Positions 1-7,189 of a stretch of DNA of 7,189 nt are shown piece by piece. A program made the translations under genes and the position numbers. How positions within the stretch are numbered: position 1 is the stretch's first letter; every line of letters begins with the position of its first letter. The DNA is taken from assembly GCA_963739985.1 (NCBI GenBank), contig CAVUCE010000010.1, positions 1 to 7,189 on the forward strand. The letters run 5' to 3'. This DNA is from CAVUCE01 sp963739985. Lineage in GTDB: Bacteria; Bacteroidota; Ignavibacteria; Ignavibacteriales; Ignavibacteriaceae. Under the pieces are notes generated by a model, which was not told the DNA's origin, ran no database searches, and saw nothing but the letters and a program-made list of their open reading frames with translations.

Positions 1-15
1 ACAGAAAGTTAAAAA

Positions 16-1680
16 TTACTCCGATCTTAAAGATTTAACTGGATTTTGATTTGCTGCTTTATACGCTTTAAAGCCGATTGTTAATAAAGATAAAATTAGC
101 ACCAGCGCACCGGAGAATAAAAAGCTGGTATAATTGATATTAATTCTATAGGCAAAATTCTGGAGCCATTTTTTCATTAGATAGTAAGCAACCGGCCAGG
201 CAACCAGGTTTGCAAAGATTATTATCTTTATAAAACTTTTAGAAAGTATGTTTACAATCCCGGATGCTGACGAGCCCAAAACTTTTCTGATCGCAATTTC
301 TTTTGTCTTTGTTTCTGCTAAAAATGATGAAAGAGCAAAGATTCCCATTAGCGCTATTAAAATTGCAATTATAGACGCTGAAAGAACTGCCTTAAACAAA
401 CGGTTTTCGTTTAGGTACAATTTGTTTATATCATCATCAAGAAATGAATATTTGATTTCGGAGTCGAGATTCATTTCCTTCCAAATCTTATTTATGTAAT
501 TCAAAGATTCCTTAATTTCCCCTCGTTTAATTTTTACTCCCACACGAATTGAATTATGCTTTAATGGTTCCGAAATAGGTTCTAAAATAAGCGGCCCTAT
601 ATTTTCTCTTAGGGACATATAATTAAAATTCTTTACTATCCCGATCACGTTATATTTACCACCACTGATATTAATTCCGTTTTTAATAGGATTTTTTGCG
701 TCGAGAATACTTGCAGTCTTTTCATTTATTATAATAGTTTGATTTTTATCCGTCTCTGTTTCATTATCAAAATTCCTTCCTTGTAATATTTTTATACCAA
801 GCATAGGAATAAAGTTTTTATCGACATCTACAAAATTTAATCTAATGGGTTTATTGTCCTTAATAAATTGCATATAACCATAAGTTTTTCCATTTGGAAA
901 CCAACTTGAAGCAGTTACGTATTTTATACCTGAAAATTTTTCTAATTTATTTATAAACACAGACTCCTTATTACCAAGAGCATCAGCAGAATTGATGATC
1001 AAAACTTGATCTTTATTAAAGCCAAGGTCTTTATGTTTGATGAAATTCAATTGTTTAATAAATATTATAGTACAGCATATTAAAAATACCGCAATTATAT
1101 ATTGGACTCCTATCAATCCTTTTTTAAGATTTTCCTTGACAGAAATAACTCCGATTTGCCCTTTAATTAGTAAACCTGGTTTTACTGATGACAGATAGGA
1201 GGTAATATAAACCCCAGACGAAATATTGATTATAAATATGATACCAACAATTAGAAATGATAAATAACTTAGCTGGGACGCTGAAGCGTTAATAGTAATG
1301 TCAAGAATTGAAGTAAATAAAGGAGAAAGAAGTTCCATAATACAAACTGCAAATATAAAAGCGATAAAACTCATGACAGTATTTTCTAATAATACTTGTT
1401 TTATTAATTCACGCGTAGTTGCCCCGTTAACTCTTCTTATTCCGATTTCCTTAACTCTTTTTGAATAGAGAGTCATATTTATCCCGGTAAAATTGAAAAC
1501 AGAAGCTAGTAAAATAAGAAAAGCAATAATCGATAAGAGGTAAAGATATTTTATATTGATCATGTTAAATGAACTTTGAATGTCAGATCGATAATGCAAA
1601 TTGTTAAGAGGAATTAATTCTATCTTTTTCTGCCCGGAATCGTCACCCGTATTTTTAATAAATGCATGGGAAATGACTTT
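16..1680 (-). pseudogene. Gene C, remaining 554 residues after frameshift: FtsX - MacB_PCD - FtsX
   Basis: Continuation of gene C. A TGA at 1683-1681 blocks this frame on the 5' side, and coding resemblance begins right after it (KVISHAFIKN ... IELIPLNNLHYRSD). The apparent TTG start at 1599 is just an internal Leu codon, so I extend to 1680. Counting from residue 1 at that TTG: first FtsX domain from about 19, with EIGIRRVNGA at 51-60; a third helix near 112-135; a further TM at about 162-181 followed by LNFIKHKDLGFNKDQ; the second MacB_PCD to about 375, with GIVKNFNYMSL; and the second FtsX domain from about 400, with EIAIRKVLGSS, the MKKWLQNFAYRI helix end and the C-terminus NPVKSLRSE. Joined to the N-terminal part the protein is about 789 residues, normal for the family. 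No other stop or shift is seen over 554 codons, so the break is either very recent or a sequence error. Confidence 0.88.
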
Positions 1681-2386
1681 TCAATCTATGAATATCTGCA
1701 TTTGGACTTACTTTTATAAAACAGCTTCCAAAGAACGTATGCCAGTCCATAGACTTCACACGCTTAAATATTCTGGTATTTTCTTTGGGAATGACAGCAT
1801 CGAAAACAATGCTGGAGTTTGAAGGAATATTTTTAATAATACCGGTAACTTTAAATTGAACTTTATTTCCATTCACATTGATCGGAATTAGTTTGTTTAA
1901 TGCTCCATAAGTTCCAAAATATTTTTTTGCTAATTTTTCTGTCAGTACTATTGAGTGAGGATTTTTTAGACAATCTTGCGGACTTCCTTTGATGAATTGA
2001 AAACTAAATATATTAAATAAATTGGAATCGGAAGAACAGATAATTGGATTACCGAACAGCTTATTATTTTTATAAATTTCACCAGGTGCATAATTAATAA
2101 ATGAAGCGTATTCTATTTGAGGGAACTGCCTTTGCAGTTCTTCAGATAAATGTGGAGGTACGGTGCTAGAATTTGTAATGTTTCCTTTAAAGTTAGTTTC
2201 AACATATATGTTGTATATTCTGCTTTCGTCTGTATTATAATTATCAAAGCTCATTTCATAAATAAGAAATCGTAAAAGAAGCAAAGTAATTGCTAAACCA
2301 ATTGCCAGGCTTAAAATGCTTACTGCAGAATAAATTTTATTCCTAACCAAATTTCTAATCGCAATTTTAAGGTAGTTTTTCAGCAT
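1655..2386 (-). pseudogene. MacB/FtsX-type ABC permease (gene C), N-terminal 243 residues before frameshift
   Basis: First part of the third paralog. The ATG at 2386 begins MLKNYLKIAIRNLVRNKIYS, nearly identical to the start of gene B although the codons differ, which points to an old duplication. TM1 is about residues 20-43 (LSLAIGLAITLLLLRFLIYE). The first MacB_PCD domain follows, with HSIVLTEKLAKKYFG at about 144-158 and TGIIKNIPSNSSIVFDAV at about 181-198. Homology holds to about DIHRL (L235). The frame then gives the unrelated tail KSHFPCIY and a stop at 1655-1657. The rest of the gene continues in another frame from base 1680. A weak AGAAG lies six bases upstream of the ATG. The 22-base gap after gene B suggests cotranscription. 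As written, this fragment has one TM helix and a periplasmic domain but no FtsX membrane domain, so it cannot be a working permease. Confidence 0.85.
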
Positions 2387-2408
2387 AATATTCTTCTTTC
2401 AGTTCTGT

Positions 2409-2876
2409 TTATTCACTCCTTAAAGATTTAACGGGATTCACGGTTACTGCCTTTATAACCTGCAGGCTAATTGTAATCAGAGAGATTAGTACAACTATTA
2501 ATCCCGACGCTAGAAGCAGAACTAAACTTATATCAATTCTGTATGCAAAATTATTTAGCCAATTATTCAGTAAATAATATGAAATAGGAAGGCTTATTAC
2601 TTCGGCAATTATTATTAGCCAGAGAAATTCTTTAGACAGCAATTTAAAGATTGAACCTACAGAAGCGCCAAGGAGGCGGCGAATTCCTATTTCTTTTGTC
2701 TTTTGAATTGAAACAAGAGCCGTTAAGCCGAACAATCCCAGGCAAGTTATTAATATTGAAAGCATCGATGAATAAGTTATTATTCTTGTTAAACGATTTT
2801 CAGCCGTATATTGATTTTCAATGTTATCATTTAAGAATGAACTTTTAAAGGAACTTGCGGAACTATTTTTTCCCAC
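2409..2876 (-). CDS. Gene B, C-terminal FtsX domain in the -1 frame
   Basis: C-terminal continuation of gene B, not an independent gene. The GTG at 2876 gives an opening (GKNSSASSFK) unlike the family. Homology starts only at about base 2843 with SSFLNDNIENQYTAENRL, which aligns without a gap to KYSFLDDDINKLYLNENRL of gene C when joined after K658 of the upstream frame. It carries the last FtsX module: a TM helix (SMLSILITCLGLFGLTALV), the cytoplasmic coupling motif EIGIRRLLGA, a second helix ending SYYLLNNWLNNFAYRI, a third helix, and the shared C-terminus NPVKSLRSE. It overlaps the N-terminal part by 46 bases in a different frame. Production could be by programmed -1 slippage at T TTA AAA (2849-2843). 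Alternatively the gene is broken, or the assembly has lost one A. The sequence alone does not decide. Stop TAA at 2409-2411, 22 bases before gene C. Confidence 0.85.
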   Translation of the reverse strand: MGKNSSASSFKSSFLNDNIENQYTAENRLTRIITYSSMLSILITCLGLFGLTALVSIQKTKEIGIRRLLGASVGSIFKLLSKEFLWLIIIAEVISLPISYYLLNNWLNNFAYRIDISLVLLLASGLIVVLISLITISLQVIKAVTVNPVKSLRSE

Positions 2877-4816
2877 ATACTTCTAAGTTTAGCGATAGTA
2901 CTTTGATAGTTATCTGATTTTATCCTGATAAGCAGTCTTGGATTAAATGAAGGATCAACATCGTTTGCATCCCTAAAGATGGGGCGAAAGTTCAGCGCAA
3001 TTAATGCAGGTTCTATCTTGCTGTGAAGAGATTCAAAATTAAAATCTTTCACCACACCTATAATTTTTATATCCTGAAAATTTCCGGGCATTTTTCCGTC
3101 GGGATTATCTTGTAAACTAAATTTATTTATAAATGCCTGGTTAACGATAACAGAATGATCTAAATCGGAAGCAAAACTTTTAGAAAAGTCTCTGCCTTTT
3201 ATCAAATCAAGTTTTAAGGTTTTGATATAATTATAATCGACAGTGTTCATGTAAAATCTGCCGTAAGATCCGCCGGGCATATCAAAACCAATCAATGTCC
3301 ATTTATTGCCGAGCGGAGTAGAAGCGGAGGAAATATTTAATATATTCGGATCATTTCTCATTTCACTTTTAAATAAACCTGCTGTTCTAAATGTTTCGGG
3401 AATACCAAGGTCGGTTGCTATCGTAACAACATTTTCTTTATCGAATCCAAGATTTTTGTTCTGTACGAAATTTAATTGCCGGGTTACAATTATAGTTGCG
3501 GAAATTAGAATTACCGAAACAATAAACTGTCCGCAAATTAAAGCTCTTCTTAAATTCGATTTTTTATTTACACTGAACTTCCCTTTTAATACTTCAATCG
3601 GTTTGTACGACGAAAGAATAAGTGCGGGATAAATTCCTGCCGCCAGCCCGGTAACAACAATCATAATTAATAAAATAACTATTGTTGTTGAATCGTAAGA
3701 AAGCGCTAATTGTTTACCGGCCAGATTGTTGAATATCGGAAGCAGCAATTCGGCAAGAATTATTGCTATTGCTGTGGATATAAAAACAAGTAGAAAAGAT
3801 TCGCCCCAATATTGTTTCACTAATTGATTTCTATTAGCGCCTAGAACTTTCCTAATTCCAACTTCGCCTGCGCGCCCTGCGGATTTACCGATTGAAAGAG
3901 TTACAAAATTAATGCAAGCAATTAGCAATATGAAAAATCCGATAATTGAAAGAACATATGAATAAACCGGGCTGCTGATCGGTTCAAATCCCATGGGAAA
4001 TTTTGTATCGAGATGAATGTCGGTTAACGGCTGAAATAAAATGTTATATGTTCCGGCTTTGTATGAACTGCCGAAAATCTGCTTTAAAAGCGAAGGCATC
4101 TTTGATTCAAGAACTTTTGTCGAAGTACCATGTTGTGCAAATAAATAAGTCTCACAAAATATTGTTGTCCAGCTGTGTAACGCCTGATTGCTGAAAATAT
4201 CCTTCATCTTTTGAAATGGTAAAACGATATTAAATTTAATACTCGAATTAGAAGGAACATCTTTAGCAATTCCGGTTACGGTAAAATTTTCTAATGTATC
4301 ATAAAGCGCTATGGAGATTGTTCTGCCTATTGCGTTTGCTTCACCAAAATATTTTTCGGCGTATGATTTCGTCAATACAACTGAATTGGGATTAGATAAA
4401 ACTGTTTCGGCATTACCGGAAATTAAAGGAAAGTTGAATAGTTCAAAGAAATTTTCATCAGCTAAATAATAGTCTTCCGGGAATGATTTATCATTCGTTT
4501 TTACCTGTCCGCTGTATCTTGAAATTCTTACAGAATTTTTTATTTCGGGAATATTATCCTTTAGCATAGGACCAAGTTGTGCCGGTGTAATTGAGTTAAA
4601 GTGTTTTTCGTCTTTGCCGTAGTTTTCATATAAAGCAGCGCGATAAATATTGTCGGGATTTTTATGGAAGCGATCGAAGCTAAGCTCATTTTTTACAAAC
4701 ATCATAATTAAAAGACAGCAAGCCAGGCCAATTGATAGTCCGAAAATATTTATAAATGAATAGACCTTATTCTTAAACAAATTCCTTATTGCTATTTTCA
4801 AATAATTCTTTAACAT
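2831..4816 (-). CDS. MacB/FtsX-type ABC permease (gene B), N-terminal 661 residues before frameshift
   Basis: First part of a duplicated-domain permease. The ATG at 4816 is supported by an AAGGA seven bases upstream and by the family N-terminus MLKNYLKIAIRNL. TM1 spans about residues 20-41 (FGLSIGLACCLL). The first MacB_PCD periplasmic domain is about 42-285, with NSVVLTKSYAEKYFG at 144-158. The first FtsX domain starts near 285, with GIRKVLGA at 320-327 and SYKPIEVLKG at 403-412. A further TM lies near 427-445, followed by LNFVQNKNLGFDKE. The second MacB_PCD follows, with GVVKDFNFESLH at 587-597. The frame then runs through WEKIVPQVPLK to an early stop at 2831-2833, just before the last membrane domain. 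The missing 144 residues continue in the -1 frame from base 2843 (next entry). Joined at K658, the product is 802 residues, the normal family length. Without the shift the protein lacks its last three TM helices and is probably non-functional. Confidence 0.9.
   Translation of the reverse strand: MLKNYLKIAIRNLFKNKVYSFINIFGLSIGLACCLLIMMFVKNELSFDRFHKNPDNIYRAALYENYGKDEKHFNSITPAQLGPMLKDNIPEIKNSVRISRYSGQVKTNDKSFPEDYYLADENFFELFNFPLISGNAETVLSNPNSVVLTKSYAEKYFGEANAIGRTISIALYDTLENFTVTGIAKDVPSNSSIKFNIVLPFQKMKDIFSNQALHSWTTIFCETYLFAQHGTSTKVLESKMPSLLKQIFGSSYKAGTYNILFQPLTDIHLDTKFPMGFEPISSPVYSYVLSIIGFFILLIACINFVTLSIGKSAGRAGEVGIRKVLGANRNQLVKQYWGESFLLVFISTAIAIILAELLLPIFNNLAGKQLALSYDSTTIVILLIMIVVTGLAAGIYPALILSSYKPIEVLKGKFSVNKKSNLRRALICGQFIVSVILISATIIVTRQLNFVQNKNLGFDKENVVTIATDLGIPETFRTAGLFKSEMRNDPNILNISSASTPLGNKWTLIGFDMPGGSYGRFYMNTVDYNYIKTLKLDLIKGRDFSKSFASDLDHSVIVNQAFINKFSLQDNPDGKMPGNFQDIKIIGVVKDFNFESLHSKIEPALIALNFRPIFRDANDVDPSFNPRLLIRIKSDNYQSTIAKLRSMWEKIVPQVPLKVHS
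2843..2849 (-). other. Possible -1 slippery heptamer T TTA AAA in gene B
   Basis: In the upstream reading frame the codons are CCT TTA AAA GTT, so T TTA AAA fits the X XXY YYZ pattern for tandem -1 slippage. The -1 frame from here (AGT TCA TTC) restores the conserved SFLND segment and the last FtsX domain with no gap against paralog C. The zero-frame stop lies four codons past the heptamer. I see only weak downstream pairing (for example ATTG/CAAT around AAAAT) and no convincing upstream Shine-Dalgarno stimulator. A one-base deletion or assembly error explains the data equally well or better. Confidence 0.3.
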
Positions 4817-4823
4817 ACTTATA

Positions 4824-4828
4824 TCCTT
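4824..4828 (-). promoter_or_regulatory. Ribosome binding site of gene B
   Basis: AAGGA on the minus strand, seven bases before the ATG at 4816. It fixes the start that also gives the conserved MLKNYLKIAIRNL opening. The equivalent site before gene C is much weaker (AGAAG, six bases from its ATG), consistent with translation of C depending partly on ribosomes arriving from B. Confidence 0.6.
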
Positions 4829-4855
4829 GTAGTAATTAAATTTATCTCAGAACAT

Positions 4856-4930
4856 CTCTGGGGTTCTCTGTGTAAAAAAAGCTTTTGGACACTGAGTGCA
4901 CGGAGAAGACACAAAGGACCACGGAGAAAT
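4856..4930. repeat. Degenerate inverted repeat of CTCTGTGG-type units between genes A and B
   Basis: The arms are 4856-4873 (CTCTGGGGTTCTCTGTGT) and 4909-4926 (ACACAAAGGACCACGGAG). They match as an inverted repeat at 14 of 18 positions, with a 35-base centre. The centre holds the palindromes AAAAGCTTTT (4877-4886) and CACTGAGTG (4890-4898). CACGGAGAA occurs twice as a direct repeat 21 bases apart (4899-4907 and 4920-4928). Units such as CTCTGTGG and CTCTGTGT resemble a dispersed noncoding repeat I recall from intergenic regions of many environmental bacteria, so I take this as one copy; that resemblance is from memory. No U-run follows the arms on the transcribed strand, so it is a poor intrinsic terminator. 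It fills most of the 146-base gap (4817-4962), where I see no gene. Confidence 0.6.
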
Positions 4931-4962
4931 TGTACACGCTTGGCCTATTAGTTTTTTTGAAT

Positions 4963-7188
4963 CTATTCATATCTCAAACTTTCAACCGGATTAGCATTGG
5001 CGGCTTTAATAATTTGGAATACTGTAGCTACGAATGTTATTAGTAAAGTTATTCCAAATGCTAATGCGTATATCCACCAATTAATTTCTACTCTATAGGC
5101 AAAATCCAGAAGCCATTTGTTCATAAAATAATAGGCAATCGGGCCGGCAATTATTGCCGAGATACAAATCAGTAATAGGATTTCTTTTAAAAATAAGTTG
5201 ATAATTTCGAATATTGATGCGCCTAATATTTTTCTGATACCTATTTCTTTAATACGCTGCTGAGTTGAAAAAAGTACAATGCCGAACAACCCCATTCCGG
5301 CAATTAATATCGCCAGTATAGTAAATAAATCTACTGCCTTCGAAAAACGTAATTCATTCTTATATAATTCGTCTATTCGTTCATCTAAATAAGTAATATC
5401 AATTGGTTTATCGGAAATCTTTTTCCATTCACCTTTTATGAAACTTAAAACCTCATCTCTTTTTCCGGGTGAATACTTTATTAAAAGATAGAAATTAGCA
5501 TTTACGAAATGCATTGCCACCGGTCGAATTTTATCGCGCAGCGAATTTATGTGAAAATCCTTAACAACCCCGATTATTTTCTTTTTAATTCGGTTCATAA
5601 CAACGATCGTTTTCCCGACAGGTGATTTTAATCCAAGTTGTCTTACCGCAGTTTCGTTTATGATTGTTTTGCCTCTATAATTATCTGCTGTAGGAAAGTT
5701 ACCGGCAATTAGTTTCATATGCACCAACTTTGGATAATTGTAACCAACATTAGGAACACCAAATGATTTTTGTGAGCCGGGATTTTCTGCACTCGTAACG
5801 CCGAATCTATTTCCACGTATATAAGGGAATACATTTAGTGTAAAAGCCATATCTTTAATACCGGGGTATCCACTCAATGAATTTTTGAATACATTCTGTT
5901 TGCCATTTAATCCGTTGCACCTAATCATCAGCATATTATTAACATCAAATCCCAGATCAATTTTATGAGTCAATTCCATTTGTGCTTTTAATATTATAGC
6001 GGAGATTATTAGTCCTATGAATATTATCATTTGAAGTGATATAAGAATTCTCTTAAGATTTATCCTCTTCTCTGCTTTTCCGAATCTCTTCCTTAATACC
6101 TCAACCGGCTTGGCCTTTGATACTGTATATGTAGTATAAATACCGGAAAGAATACCTACTACTACATTAATTGAAATGAAATAAATGAAGAATGAAAAGC
6201 TAGTATAAAATCCGGATGGTATATCTCTATTTATTATTTCTTTGAAATATGGAAATAATAATTCAATAAACAGCAGAGCTATAGGGAAAGCAAGTATAGT
6301 GGTTATTATCGATTCAAAAATTAACAATAAAGCAATATCCTTGCGCCTTGCGCCTATTACTTTTCTGATTCCAATTTCTATATTTCTTGTTGAGAATTTT
6401 GCAGCCGACAGCAAAACAAAATTTATACAGGCAAGAATTAAAACCAACAATGCAATAGCAGAATAAATATAAAGTTTCTCCTTATCTATGACCGGTATCC
6501 ATGAGGGAGCATATAATCCCTTAAAAACAAAATAACTCTGGGACAGAGGAACCACATGATATTTTAGGTCTTGCATACTAGCTACTTCTTTACCGGCACC
6601 GTTATCGTATATTTTTTTAAGCTGTTTTTCAAGCAATTTTATGTCGGAATTGTTGTTTAAAAGTAAATATGTATTTACTTGCTGTATTTGAACCCAATCA
6701 TTGGGATCAACATGTTTATTTAATTTATAAAGAAGTCTTAACGGCAGAATTAAGTCCGGTTTAATAGTAGCAGGGCTATCATCATGTCGAAATATAGCTG
6801 CAATTTTTACTGGAATCGAAATACTATCATGTTTAATAGTAAGCAGTTTTCCAACTACGTCTGTTTTGCCAAATATTTTAAGTGCGGATTTTGCACTTAA
6901 CACAATCGAATGAAGATCGTTAAGTGCAGATTTAGAATTACCATGTAAAAATTTAAATGTAAATACGTCAAAAATTGTAGGATCGGCAAAATACTCATCT
7001 TTGAAGCTTAAATTTTTATTGCTATATATTATAGTATCTCTTGACTGATGACTAACTCGTGCATACGATCTTATACCTGGAATATTTTCTTTCGCTGCTT
7101 CGGCCAGAGGGATGCAAGTAAACGAACTTCGCCAATCATTAGCAGACCAATCACTTTCAACACGGTAAATGTTATCATAATTTTTATT
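4963..7188 (-). CDS. MacB/FtsX-type ABC transporter permease (gene A), 5' end outside window
   Basis: Inner-membrane permease of the MacB/FtsX (type VII ABC) family; it would need a separate ATPase, and its substrate is unknown. The frame is open from base 7188 to a TAG at 4963-4965, giving 741 visible residues. The first visible residues, NKNYDNIYRVESDW, match the family motif just after TM1 (compare KNPDNIYRA at residues 52-60 of gene B), so about 50 residues including TM1 are missing. A GTG at 6903 could be mistaken for a start, but it is the V of the conserved HSIVLSAKS motif, so it is internal. Order in visible residues: MacB_PCD 1 to about 235; first FtsX membrane domain from about 240 with GIRKVIGA at 273-280; PVEVLRKRFG near 361; a central TM near 385-400 followed by LGFD; second MacB_PCD with GVVKDFHINSL; second FtsX with EIGIRKILGA and the C-terminus NPVESLRYE. 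No frameshift is visible, so this is the one intact-looking paralog. 146 bases separate it from gene B. Confidence 0.93.
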   Translation of the reverse strand, partial: NKNYDNIYRVESDWSANDWRSSFTCIPLAEAAKENIPGIRSYARVSHQSRDTIIYSNKNLSFKDEYFADPTIFDVFTFKFLHGNSKSALNDLHSIVLSAKSALKIFGKTDVVGKLLTIKHDSISIPVKIAAIFRHDDSPATIKPDLILPLRLLYKLNKHVDPNDWVQIQQVNTYLLLNNNSDIKLLEKQLKKIYDNGAGKEVASMQDLKYHVVPLSQSYFVFKGLYAPSWIPVIDKEKLYIYSAIALLVLILACINFVLLSAAKFSTRNIEIGIRKVIGARRKDIALLLIFESIITTILAFPIALLFIELLFPYFKEIINRDIPSGFYTSFSFFIYFISINVVVGILSGIYTTYTVSKAKPVEVLRKRFGKAEKRINLKRILISLQMIIFIGLIISAIILKAQMELTHKIDLGFDVNNMLMIRCNGLNGKQNVFKNSLSGYPGIKDMAFTLNVFPYIRGNRFGVTSAENPGSQKSFGVPNVGYNYPKLVHMKLIAGNFPTADNYRGKTIINETAVRQLGLKSPVGKTIVVMNRIKKKIIGVVKDFHINSLRDKIRPVAMHFVNANFYLLIKYSPGKRDEVLSFIKGEWKKISDKPIDITYLDERIDELYKNELRFSKAVDLFTILAILIAGMGLFGIVLFSTQQRIKEIGIRKILGASIFEIINLFLKEILLLICISAIIAGPIAYYFMNKWLLDFAYRVEINWWIYALAFGITLLITFVATVFQIIKAANANPVESLRYE

Positions 7189-7189
7189 C

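Noticed and set aside
248..499. Plus-strand open frame of 83 codons
   Set aside because: It lies wholly antisense to the conserved last FtsX region of gene C, has no recognisable motif, and its composition mirrors the minus-strand gene.
1601..1822. Plus-strand open frame of 73 codons across the gene C break
   Set aside because: It is antisense to conserved coding sequence on both sides of the frameshift, with no family resemblance.
2651..2848. Plus-strand open frame of 65 codons over the gene B shift site
   Set aside because: It is antisense to the second FtsX domain of gene B and has no identifiable domain. The same reasoning removes the plus-strand frames at 4003-4194 and 6242-6466.
2409..2876. 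A separate small gene translated from the GTG at 2876
   Set aside because: The first 11 codons do not resemble the family, the site before GTG is weak, and homology starts exactly where the upstream frame fails, so it is the tail of gene B.
3306..3632. Plus-strand open frame of 108 codons
   Set aside because: It is opposite the central TM and second periplasmic domain of gene B, whose minus-strand motifs are clear; a shadow frame.
4829..4850. Bacteroidota-type promoter (TAAATTTA, like TAnnTTTG) before gene B
   Set aside because: It lacks the final G, has no clear upstream TTG box at the right distance, and such strings are common at this A+T level.
4856..4926. Intrinsic terminator after gene A
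   Set aside because: The arms are imperfect, the loop is 35 bases, and no U-run follows on the minus-strand transcript; the T7 tract lies inside the loop.
6903..6905. GTG start for gene A giving a 646-residue protein
   Set aside because: It is the V of a conserved HSIVLS motif, and the same frame continues with family-like sequence to the window edge.

Overview
The window is AT-rich (spot counts of 60-base blocks mostly give 23-35% G+C). Every gene I can support lies on the minus strand, so transcription runs from the right edge to the left edge. It holds three tandem paralogous genes for large MacB/FtsX-type ABC transporter permeases. Each has the duplicated layout MacB_PCD - FtsX - MacB_PCD - FtsX and a reconstructed length of about 790-800 residues. 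Arrays of this double-length permease are typical of the Bacteroidota/FCB group. Together with the low G+C and an intergenic CTCTGTGG/CTCTGTGT-type repeat, this suggests a Bacteroidota or Ignavibacteria-like organism, though that assignment is inference.

Layout in transcription order. (A) 7188 to 4963 is a permease whose 5' end lies outside the window; the frame is open to the right edge. (B) 4816 to 2409 is a permease split into two frames. A single -1 shift at about 2843, at a T TTA AAA heptamer, restores an 802-residue protein. (C) 2386 to 16 is a permease split into two frames near 1678-1681, inside an AAAA run; a +1 (or -2) shift restores about 789 residues. B and C are 22 bases apart and probably cotranscribed. 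A and B are separated by 146 bases that hold a degenerate inverted repeat built of CTCTGTGG-like units.

Function: all three belong to the type VII (MacB/LolCDE/FtsX-like) ABC superfamily. These permeases sit in the inner membrane, pair with a separate ATPase, and usually drive export or periplasmic mechanical work rather than import. No ATPase, membrane-fusion protein, outer-membrane channel or regulator is present here, so the substrate cannot be inferred. The most notable points are that two of three adjacent paralogs are frameshifted at short A runs with otherwise intact reading frames, that one of these sites is a canonical -1 slippery heptamer, and the intergenic repeat. I see no strong evidence for a wholly new system.
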